Below are positions 11,927 to 16,964 of a DNA stretch of 16,964 nt, one piece after another. Below the pieces are notes generated by a model. That model worked only from the letters and a program-made list of their open reading frames with translations, was not told the DNA's origin and did no database searches. Made by a program: the position numbers and the translations under genes. Numbering within the stretch: the stretch's first letter is position 1; the number at the start of each line of letters is the position of its first letter. Source of the DNA: Streptomyces sp. NBC_01276 (GTDB lineage: Bacteria > Actinomycetota > Actinomycetes > Streptomycetales > Streptomycetaceae); contig NZ_CP108446.1 of assembly GCF_041435355.1 (NCBI RefSeq), positions 1-16,964 on the forward strand, in the 5' to 3' direction.

Positions 11927-13813
11927 ATGACCACGCACCACACGCTGCACGACCTGACCCGCCCGCCCGTCCCGCTCGCTCCGGCCACACCGGACACCGC
12001 TCCGGTTGGGCGGGCCGGTGCTCCGGCTCCGCACCCGGCGGGGGAGGATGCCGGGATGGAAACGACGCTGACGGATGGCCACCACGTAGGCCAGGGGGAG
12101 GCCGTGGCCCCGGCCGCTCCGGCCACGGCCGGGGCCGCTCCGGGGCCACGGCCGCCCGCTCCGGTCCGGCCGGAGGGCACTCCGGCCGCGCCGCGTCTGG
12201 GCGGCCAGGGTCGGCCGGGGGCGGCCGGTCAGGGGGTGTCCACGGCCGGGGCCACCGCTCCCGTGGACCCGGCCACGGTGGCCACCCCCCAGGCCGGATC
12301 CGCAGTGCCCCGCAGGATCGCGCGGCTGCTCGCGGTGGCCGCATTGGCGGGCATGATCCCGGTCACGATCATCGGGTTCGCCGCGTCGTACTCGACGCTG
12401 GCCGCGATGGCCGAAGCGGCCGGGTTCGCCCCGTGGCTGGCCCCCTGGATCCCGGTCGGCATCGACGGCGCCATCATCGGGTTCCTGGCCCTGGACCTGT
12501 ACCTGACGGGCCGCCGTATCCCCTGGCCGCTGCTGCGGTTCGGCGCCCACGCCATGACCGCGGCCACCGTGATCATCAACGCGTCCTCGGGCGCCATCTT
12601 GAAGACAGCAGCCGAGGATGCGGTGGTGGCCGGCCCGGTCCGCATGCTGTGGCACGCCCTGATGCCGGTCCTGTTCGTCGTCGGAGTGGAGGGCGCCCGC
12701 CGGCTGATCGTGCACGCTGCGCAGCTGGAGGACGGCACGGCCAGCGACCGGGTCCCGCTGCACCGGTGGGTGCTCTCCCCGGTCCGCACGGCCCGCCTGT
12801 ACCGGCGGATGCGGCTCGCCGTGGTGCGCAGCTACCCGGAGATGGTCGAGCGGGAGCAGGCGCTGGAGGGCTACCGGGTGTGGCTGACCCAGGAGCTGGA
12901 CGGGGACCTGTCGCAGGCGTCGGAGGTGCAGCTGCTCCCGATGACGATGGCGCCCCGCGGCTACACCGTGGAGCAGGCGCTGGCTCTCCCGGCGGTGTGG
13001 AAGGCGGAGGCGGCGGAGCGGGCCCGCGCCGAGGCGGAGCGCGAGCGCGCGGAGGCGGAGCGGCTGCGCGAGCGGGCCAAGGCGGACCGGCTGCGGGAGC
13101 TGGCGGACGACGCCGACATCGAGGTCGCCACGCATGAGCAGGCGGCGCGCAAGGGCACGGCGGCTGCGGAGGCGGAGGCGGCCCGCGCGGAGGCGGAGGC
13201 GGCGGCGGCGGCCGCGAAGGCGGTGGCGGAGCACCGGCGTACGGCGGCGGAGCGGCTGGCCCAGACGGAGGCGGAGGCGCTGGAGTCGGAGCGGGCGGCG
13301 GCCGCGCGCCGGAAGGCGGCCGAGGACACGGCGGAGGCGGAGCGCGCCGAGGCGGAGGCGGAGAAGCAGCGCGCGGTGAAGCTGAAGGCGGAGGCGGAGG
13401 CGGAGCGCCAGCAGGCCGAGGCCGGGCGCCAGCGCGCGGCGGTCAAGCGGGCCGATGCTGACAAGGCGGCCGCGGAGGCGGCCCAGGCGGAGGCGGAGCG
13501 GGCGGCGGCTGCGGCCCGGCATGAGGCCTCGCTGATGGAGGCGCGGGCGCAGCAGGCCGAGGACTACGCCCGGCTGCTGCCGCGTGAGCGGTCCGAGCGG
13601 CTGGTGGCCCGGATGCTCCTCGCGGCCGGCGTTGTCCCCGAGCAGGCCGAAGAGCCGCCGCAGCTGGCCCTGGTGCCGCTGAGCGAGATTATGACCAGGC
13701 TCGGCCTCGGGCAGACCGCCGCAGGTGAGATCCGCAAGGCGGCCGCGGCGCGGATCCGCGGCGGATACCGGGCGGACGCGTTCGAGCTGATGATGGACGG
13801 CCAGCAGTCCTGA
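11927..13813 (+). CDS. DUF2637 membrane protein with long coiled coil and C-terminal HTH-like domain
   Basis: ATG at 11927 follows CGGAGGT (11916-11922). The 628-aa product has a Pro/Ala/Gly-rich N terminus (1-125), then a DUF2637 membrane domain: segments at about 133-155 (LLAVAALAGMIPVTIIGFAA), 174-194 (WIPVGIDGAIIGFLALDLYL), 201-220 and 238-256. A linker (260-350) contains RMRLAVVRSYPEMVEREQAL. Residues about 365-560 are a very long Ala/Glu/Arg coiled coil. The C-terminal domain (580-628) has an HTH-like helix pair, LVPLSEIMTRLGLGQTAAGE, and the sequence RKAAAARIRGGYRADAFELM. DUF2637 proteins sit beside tra/spd genes of actinomycete mobile elements. A membrane anchor joined to a coiled coil and a putative DNA-binding end suggests tethering plasmid DNA at the membrane (inference). 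The GCGGAG-type codon monotony creates very long open frames on the other strand. Confidence 0.88.
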   Translation: MTTHHTLHDLTRPPVPLAPATPDTAPVGRAGAPAPHPAGEDAGMETTLTDGHHVGQGEAVAPAAPATAGAAPGPRPPAPVRPEGTPAAPRLGGQGRPGAAGQGVSTAGATAPVDPATVATPQAGSAVPRRIARLLAVAALAGMIPVTIIGFAASYSTLAAMAEAAGFAPWLAPWIPVGIDGAIIGFLALDLYLTGRRIPWPLLRFGAHAMTAATVIINASSGAILKTAAEDAVVAGPVRMLWHALMPVLFVVGVEGARRLIVHAAQLEDGTASDRVPLHRWVLSPVRTARLYRRMRLAVVRSYPEMVEREQALEGYRVWLTQELDGDLSQASEVQLLPMTMAPRGYTVEQALALPAVWKAEAAERARAEAERERAEAERLRERAKADRLRELADDADIEVATHEQAARKGTAAAEAEAARAEAEAAAAAAKAVAEHRRTAAERLAQTEAEALESERAAAARRKAAEDTAEAERAEAEAEKQRAVKLKAEAEAERQQAEAGRQRAAVKRADADKAAAEAAQAEAERAAAAARHEASLMEARAQQAEDYARLLPRERSERLVARMLLAAGVVPEQAEEPPQLALVPLSEIMTRLGLGQTAAGEIRKAAAARIRGGYRADAFELMMDGQQS

Positions 13814-13826
13814 CCCGGCACATGGC

Positions 13827-13860
13827 GGCGGGCGGCACCCGGCCCTGGGTGCCGCCCGCC
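13827..13860. terminator. strong terminator between convergent genes
   Basis: GGCGGGCGGCACCC (13827-13840) pairs with GGGTGCCGCCCGCC (13847-13860), 14 bp perfect with a 6-nt loop. It lies 13 nt after the DUF2637 stop and 13 nt before the end of the leftward HTH gene, so it can serve both; GTTGTC follows on the top strand. Confidence 0.75.
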
Positions 13861-13873
13861 GTTGTCTACCGGG

Positions 13874-14419
13874 TCAGGACCGCCAGCCCCACCGCCGCTT
13901 GCGCGGCTCGGACTCCGGGACCGGTTCGGCCTGGGTCTGGCCGGGGACGGCCGGCCCCTGCGGCCGGGGGGTGAGTGCGGCCCGTTCCGGGGCCGGGGTC
14001 AGGGCGGCCACCGCCCGCTGCAAGTCGGCGATCCGCTCGCCCCGCTCCGCCAGCTGCACCCGCAGGTGCTCGGCCTCGGCCTCCGCCAATTTCTGCCCGT
14101 ACTCGGCGTGGGCCAGGGCCAGGGCGTGCTCCGCGCGGATCCGGTCCAGCTCGGCCCGCAGGGCGGCCGCATCCGGGCCGCCGTCGGCGGGGGCCTCGGC
14201 GGGGCCGGCCGGGGCCTCGGCGGCGGGGTCCTCCGCCGGTGAGGGGGCGTTGAGGCGGAACCCGGCGGCCAGCAGGGCGTCCACCGGGATCATCCAGCCC
14301 CGCGCGGGGTCCTCCACACAACCGGGCAGGTCACCGGCCTCACGGCGGCGGCGGATGGTGGAGCGGCTGACGCCGCACGCGGCGGCCGCCTCCCGCTGGG
14401 TCAGCATCGGGCGCGTCAT
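13874..14419 (-). CDS. HTH protein with coiled coil (181 aa)
   Basis: ATG at 14419 is chosen because GGAGAGG lies 8 nt upstream; a GTG two codons earlier is possible. The N-terminal domain (residues 1-58) is an excisionase/MerR-like helix-turn-helix: MTRPMLTQREAAAACGVSRS, then TIRRRREAGDLPG and GWMIPVDALLAAGF. After an Ala/Pro linker, residues 82-145 form a coiled coil (ALRAELDRIRAEHALALAHA and LAEAEAEHLRVQLAERGERI). The tail ends in basic/aromatic EPRKRRWGWRS. This domain order (HTH, coiled coil, short basic tail) is common in plasmid-encoded DNA-binding proteins of actinomycetes. It is divergent from tpg across a 116-bp gap with a palindrome, so it may regulate tpg or itself. It does not resemble Tap, which is far larger. 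Confidence 0.82.
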   Translation of the reverse strand: MTRPMLTQREAAAACGVSRSTIRRRREAGDLPGCVEDPARGWMIPVDALLAAGFRLNAPSPAEDPAAEAPAGPAEAPADGGPDAAALRAELDRIRAEHALALAHAEYGQKLAEAEAEHLRVQLAERGERIADLQRAVAALTPAPERAALTPRPQGPAVPGQTQAEPVPESEPRKRRWGWRS

Positions 14420-14504
14420 GTGCACATCCTCTCCGGCCGCGCCGCCCCCTCACACCAAACCCCCTGCCGGGCCTGTCGGACCCGGCTGCGAAGATCGGCA
14501 GAAG

Positions 14505-14522
14505 TGTCCCGCACGCGGGACA
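14505..14522. promoter_or_regulatory. palindromic operator candidate upstream of tpg
   Basis: TGTCCCGC (14505-14512) and GCGGGACA (14515-14522) form a perfect 8-bp-arm palindrome with a 2-bp centre, 13 bp before the tpg start codon and inside the divergent control region. The adjacent HTH protein is the natural candidate to bind it. Confidence 0.6.
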
Positions 14523-14535
14523 GAATCGAGGACCC

Positions 14536-15093
14536 ATGGGCATCGTCGGAGACAGCCTGGAACGGGCCGCGCAGGCGGCCGGGACACGCCCGATCCCGCG
14601 CAGCGCGGGCGCGCAGATGCGGTACCTGGTCAAGCAGCACAAGGGCTCCACCAAAGCCGTAGCCGGCCTGTTGGGCATCTCGCAGCGCACCGTCGAGCGG
14701 TACGTGAAAGACCAGATCAAGCGCCCCAAGGCCGATCTTGCGGGCCGGATGGAGACCGAGGTCAAGCGCCGGTGGCAGCCCCTGGTGCGCAAGCGCGCCC
14801 GGGACAAGGCCGCGACCCAGACCGGCCTGGTCATCGAGACCCGGGCCCGCTTCGGGTTCACCGCGGCCCCCGGCACGTCGGACGACGGGCGGATGCGGCG
14901 GATCACGCAGCACCTGCCGCCGGAGTACGCGGGCCGGCTGCTGGCCGCCCAGGACGCGGGGGCCTCGGAGGCCGAGTTGCAGCAGATCGCCGCGGACGGG
15001 CTCGGGGAGGTCTACTTCCGCGACAGCGGGAGCCGCGCGGACGGGTTGCAGGTGGAGTTCACGGACATCGACTACATGGACGTGAACCTGTGA
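14536..15093 (+). CDS. tpg: telomere-associated terminal protein Tpg
   Basis: The 185-aa product matches what I know of Streptomyces Tpg proteins in length and sequence throughout: MGIVGDSLERAAQAAGTRPI, the block AQMRYLVKQHKGSTKAVAGL, LLGISQRTVERYVKDQIKRP with a helix-turn-helix at about 38-60, RRWQPLVRKRARDKAATQTG, VIETRARFGFTAAPGTSDDG, LPPEYAGRLLAAQDAGASEA and a C terminus EFTDIDYMDVNL. Tpg binds covalently to the 5' ends of linear chromosomes and plasmids and primes end patching; Thr114 has been reported as the nucleotidylated residue in Streptomyces Tpg, and Thr114 here falls in APGTSDDG. GAGGA precedes the ATG. Chromosomal tpg usually follows tap, which is missing here: the upstream neighbour is a divergent HTH gene. 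A terminator overlaps the stop. Confidence 0.95.
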   Translation: MGIVGDSLERAAQAAGTRPIPRSAGAQMRYLVKQHKGSTKAVAGLLGISQRTVERYVKDQIKRPKADLAGRMETEVKRRWQPLVRKRARDKAATQTGLVIETRARFGFTAAPGTSDDGRMRRITQHLPPEYAGRLLAAQDAGASEAELQQIAADGLGEVYFRDSGSRADGLQVEFTDIDYMDVNL

Positions 15094-15111
15094 GGCTGTG
15101 AGCCTCACAGG
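15087..15111 (+). terminator. tpg terminator overlapping its stop codon
   Basis: CCTGTGAGGCT (15087-15097) pairs perfectly with AGCCTCACAGG (15101-15111) around GTG, followed by CTGTTTTCC. The left arm includes the tpg stop codon. Confidence 0.8.
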
Positions 15112-15125
15112 CTGTTTTCCCAGGT

Positions 15126-15146
15126 CAGAACGGTGTGGCCGTTCTG
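15126..15146. repeat. inverted repeat CAGAACGG / CCGTTCTG
   Basis: CAGAACGG (15126-15133) and CCGTTCTG (15139-15146) are perfect inverted 8-mers 5 bp apart, directly after the tpg terminator. It may be a second hairpin of the termination region or a binding site. Confidence 0.5.
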
Positions 15147-15169
15147 CAGGCTGGGTGTTGTGAGCAACG

Positions 15170-15208
15170 GAAGCGGGGCCGCCACCGAGTCGGTGGCGGC
15201 CCCGCTTC
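15170..15208. terminator. very strong terminator between convergent genes
   Basis: GAAGCGGGGCCGCCACCG (15170-15187) pairs perfectly with CGGTGGCGGCCCCGCTTC (15191-15208) around AGT, an 18-bp stem. It separates tpg from the leftward 77-aa gene, whose stop is about 40 nt to the right. Confidence 0.8.
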
Positions 15209-15249
15209 AGGCTTTCCGGGACCCTGGGCCCTGGGAGAGGGCGCGGGGG

Positions 15250-15483
15250 TCAGCGGCGGCGGAAGGCGTGCAGGAGGCTGCTTGCGTGGAGCACGGCACT
15301 GATGTGCTCGGCCAGGTCGGTCTGTTGGAGGAGGTAGCCGAGCGCGGCGCGTGCGGCGATCACGGCCGCTTCGCGGGCCAGTCGGCGGGCCAGGGGCCGT
15401 ATCCGGTCTAAACGCCGGCTGTGCCGCGCGGGGTTGGGTTCGGCGGCCGGGTCGGGAGTCGGGTCGGGAGTCTGGGCGGGCAT
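15250..15483 (-). CDS. 77-aa hypothetical protein with a TTA codon
   Basis: ATG at 15483 has GAAAGGA about 10 nt upstream. The product starts with a Pro/Asp-rich segment (MPAQTPDPTPDPAAEPNPAR), then a basic stretch (RLDRIRPLARRLAREAA) and a moderately hydrophobic helical part (VIAARAALGYLLQQTDLAEH, ISAVLHASSLLHAF) before RRR. It could be peripheral to the membrane. Codon 25 is TTA (15411-15409), rare in Streptomyces and needing the developmentally regulated bldA tRNA. It converges on tpg across a strong terminator. No family is recognised. Confidence 0.65.
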   Translation of the reverse strand: MPAQTPDPTPDPAAEPNPARHSRRLDRIRPLARRLAREAAVIAARAALGYLLQQTDLAEHISAVLHASSLLHAFRRR

Positions 15484-15876
15484 GGTGGGTGGGTCCTTTC
15501 AGGGCTGCACGGTGTCCGTTGCAGAGGTGCAAAGGAAGGCACTCCCGTCGCGCTTGATTGCGTGACGTCGGCAGCACTTTCGGGCAGGCGGGGGTTAGCC
15601 CCGCAAGTGCCGCTCGGCGGCCCTCATCGTTGGCACCCTGAAACCGCCCTTCAAGGCTTTGACCTGCGGGTTTTCCTGTCTGGTAGGGCTTGAACGGGCG
15701 TGCTGGCAGGTGTAGGGCAAGCCGCGCAACCCCCGCCCGGAACCGCTGCGATGCCCCCTGCGCGTAGCGGTGTGCAAGTCGTAGCGCTGGAGGTACTCCG
15801 GACGAGTGAATCTGCCCTCGTGTACGCGGGCGCAGCAGGGGTGCATACCTCCCAACTATGCCTAACCGATGGGTAC
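15484..15876. other. intergenic control region with nested hairpin
   Basis: No gene is supported. A nested hairpin lies at 15574-15610: GCACTT (15574-15579) with AAGTGC (15605-15610), enclosing GCGGGG (15588-15593) and CCCCGC (15599-15604). Codon use in the open frames is mixed and GC is lower than in neighbouring genes. A bottom-strand frame from about 15846 begins directly on GGGAGGT with no spacing and is not convincing. Confidence 0.4.
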
Positions 15877-15906
15877 TTGACACTTTTCGGGACGTACCGG
15901 CATGTT
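15877..15906 (+). promoter_or_regulatory. promoter candidate for the 15952 operon
   Basis: TTGACA (15877-15882) is a perfect -35; 18 bp later CATGTT (15901-15906) is a modest -10. The next start codon is about 45 nt downstream with GGAGGGAG in between. Confidence 0.55.
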
Positions 15907-15951
15907 TCCGGCACCGCCCAGGGCGGGCGGTGCGACGGAGGGAGAGCAGCA

Positions 15952-16650
15952 GTGGGGAAGCGACTGGAGTACGAGCGGGACCAGGCCGCGGGGCGGCTGT
16001 CGGTGCCGCGGCCGGAGTTCCGCTGGGCGGTGGCCTCCGGGGTGGTGCCGGCCCCGGACGCCGGGCCGGGCCTGTGGTCGCGGGCGGCGGTGGAAGCCAT
16101 GGATGTGGAGGCGGTCCGCGCGTGCCTGGGAGACGGCCCCTTGTACGGCTGGCAGGCCGCCGCCCGGCTGGCCGAGGCACTCGGCACCCCCAACCCGGAC
16201 CCCGGAACCGGCGGCCCAAAGGCGGTGAGCGTGGCGGCACTGGTAGAGCTGGCGAAAGACGGGCTGCTCACCACCTTGTCCGACCGCGTCAACGAACTGC
16301 TGCTCGCCCCGGCCGAGGTGGAGGCCCTGGCCGCCCGCCCGGACCTGCGCCGGCTGCTGGACCAGGCCGCGCCCCTCGGACCGGACCAGGCCGCCGCCCG
16401 CCTGGGCGTTCGCCGCACCGACCTTGACCACATGGCCCGCCTCGGCTGGCTGCTCCCCACAGGCACTGTGCGGGTCAAGTTCGGCGCGGCCCGCGGCGGC
16501 ACGGTTCGCGTCCCGCTCTACCGGGCCGGGGACATCGACCGGTTGCCCGACGACCACCCCGAGGTGGACTGGCCCACGCTGCGCGCCGTCCCCAAGGGCC
16601 GGCGCTCCCCGCTCGCCTCCCTGCCCACCCCGGCCGGGGCCGGCCGATGA
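15952..16650 (+). CDS. HTH-like DNA-binding protein (232 aa)
   Basis: GTG at 15952 is preceded by GGAGGGAG and fits the promoter; the frame is open further left but through non-coding-looking sequence. The protein begins VGKRLEYERDQAAGRLSVPR and has two excisionase/MerR-like modules. The first (about 17-50) is LSVPRPEFRWAVASGVVPAP with WSRAAVEAM. The second (about 143-198) is LGPDQAAARLGVRRTDLDHM with ARLGWLLPT, then VRVPLYRAGDIDRLPDDHPE as the wing. Between them lies a helical region with GWQAAARLAEALGT. Proteins of this pattern occur widely in Streptomyces accessory regions; the exact role is unknown. Its stop overlaps the next ATG (ATGA), so the two form an operon. Confidence 0.85.
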   Translation: MGKRLEYERDQAAGRLSVPRPEFRWAVASGVVPAPDAGPGLWSRAAVEAMDVEAVRACLGDGPLYGWQAAARLAEALGTPNPDPGTGGPKAVSVAALVELAKDGLLTTLSDRVNELLLAPAEVEALAARPDLRRLLDQAAPLGPDQAAARLGVRRTDLDHMARLGWLLPTGTVRVKFGAARGGTVRVPLYRAGDIDRLPDDHPEVDWPTLRAVPKGRRSPLASLPTPAGAGR

Positions 16651-16964
16651 GCAGCGAGTGGGAGTGGGGCCGCTACCGGGACATGGACGCCCACTTCGGC
16701 CCGGCGGTCGGAGCGGCGCTGGCCGCGGCCGCCCGTACCGGGGTCCCGTACCTGGCACTCGCGTACCTGATCCACCCGGACACCGCCCGGGGCCCCGGCC
16801 GTGGACTGGTCCGGCTCAACGTGGTGGCGCTCCGGGACCGCTACATCATTCACACCGCCGAATACCAGGCTGCTGAATTCGATGGCAGGCGGGCATCAAT
16901 GCGGCTTGAACAGGACGGATATGGGACGATCCTTTGGGAGAAATGCGAAACCGATTGTTGGACC
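16647..16964 (+). CDS. hypothetical protein, 5' part (runs off the window)
   Basis: ATG at 16647 overlaps the previous stop in an ATGA junction, and the frame is open for all 106 codons to the window end. The product starts MSSEWEWGRYRDMDAHFGPA, continues VGAALAAAARTGVPYLALAY, LIHPDTARGPGRGLVRLNVV and ALRDRYIIHTAEYQAAEFDG, then SMRLEQDGYGTILWEKCETD. No family is recognised. GC and codon bias fall sharply after about 16850 (GAA, TTC, GAT, TCA, CTT, TAT, AAA, TGT), so the second half may come from a different source or be a junction. Confidence 0.7.
   Translation, partial: MSSEWEWGRYRDMDAHFGPAVGAALAAAARTGVPYLALAYLIHPDTARGPGRGLVRLNVVALRDRYIIHTAEYQAAEFDGRRASMRLEQDGYGTILWEKCETDCWT

Noticed and set aside
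11444..13522. 692-codon open frame on the bottom strand
   Set aside because: It is the antisense shadow of the DUF2637 gene; GC-rich, Ala/Glu-repetitive codons keep opposite frames open. The product is Arg/Leu/Gly monotony with no start signal.
15595..15846. Bottom-strand frame starting MHPCCARVHEGRF
   Set aside because: GGGAGGT directly abuts the ATG with no spacing, codon bias is mixed and no domain is seen; too weak to call.

Overview
The window looks like one end of a Streptomyces-type linear replicon, most likely a linear plasmid. The DNA is very GC-rich, and real genes show strong G/C preference at third codon positions. Bases 1-290 hold a dense set of short palindromes with TGC or TTC loops, the architecture of Streptomyces telomeres. 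A gene at 14536-15093 encodes a 185-residue protein that I recognise as Tpg, the telomere terminal protein. Telomere and Tpg together make linearity well supported. The usual partner gene, tap, is not in the window.

Layout. 1-600: telomere and a C/A-rich subtelomere. 601-2705: a sparse zone with a few small genes (48, 80, 42 and 65 aa, of uneven confidence) and stretches that look non-coding or decayed. 2706-3095: short palindromes and tandem repeats ending in eight copies of GGCTTGCCCA. 3096-4531: a translationally coupled leftward pair, a lipoprotein and a secreted Cys-rich protein. 4532-5537: about 1 kb without a convincing gene but with three kinds of regularly spaced repeat; this is my best candidate for replication-origin DNA. 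5538-7242: a leftward gene for a winged-helix protein, the best replication-initiator candidate. It carries four copies of a palindrome inside its coding sequence, read in all three frames, and is preceded by an overlapping short leader ORF. 7538-8293: a leftward GntR/UTRA repressor.

A consensus-like promoter at 8389 drives a rightward run of nine tightly packed genes to 13813: a 66-aa protein, a WhiB-family iron-sulfur regulator, three membrane proteins, three tiny proteins, and a large DUF2637 membrane protein with a long coiled coil. This resembles the spread/transfer clusters of actinomycete conjugative elements under a GntR-type Kor repressor. No FtsK-like Tra translocase is seen; it may lie outside the window. 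13874-15483 holds a leftward HTH/coiled-coil protein, divergent tpg, and a leftward 77-aa gene. 15952-16964 starts another rightward operon: a double-HTH-like protein and an overlapping ORF that runs off the end.

Working model (inference): the HTH protein with internal repeats plus the repeat-rich intergenic DNA initiate internal replication, Tpg caps and primes the telomere, and the GntR repressor with a WhiB protein controls a membrane-protein transfer operon. The most unusual points are the iteron palindrome kept in three reading frames, the possible antisense RNA over the rep leader, the 12/24-bp phased repeats, and tpg without tap.
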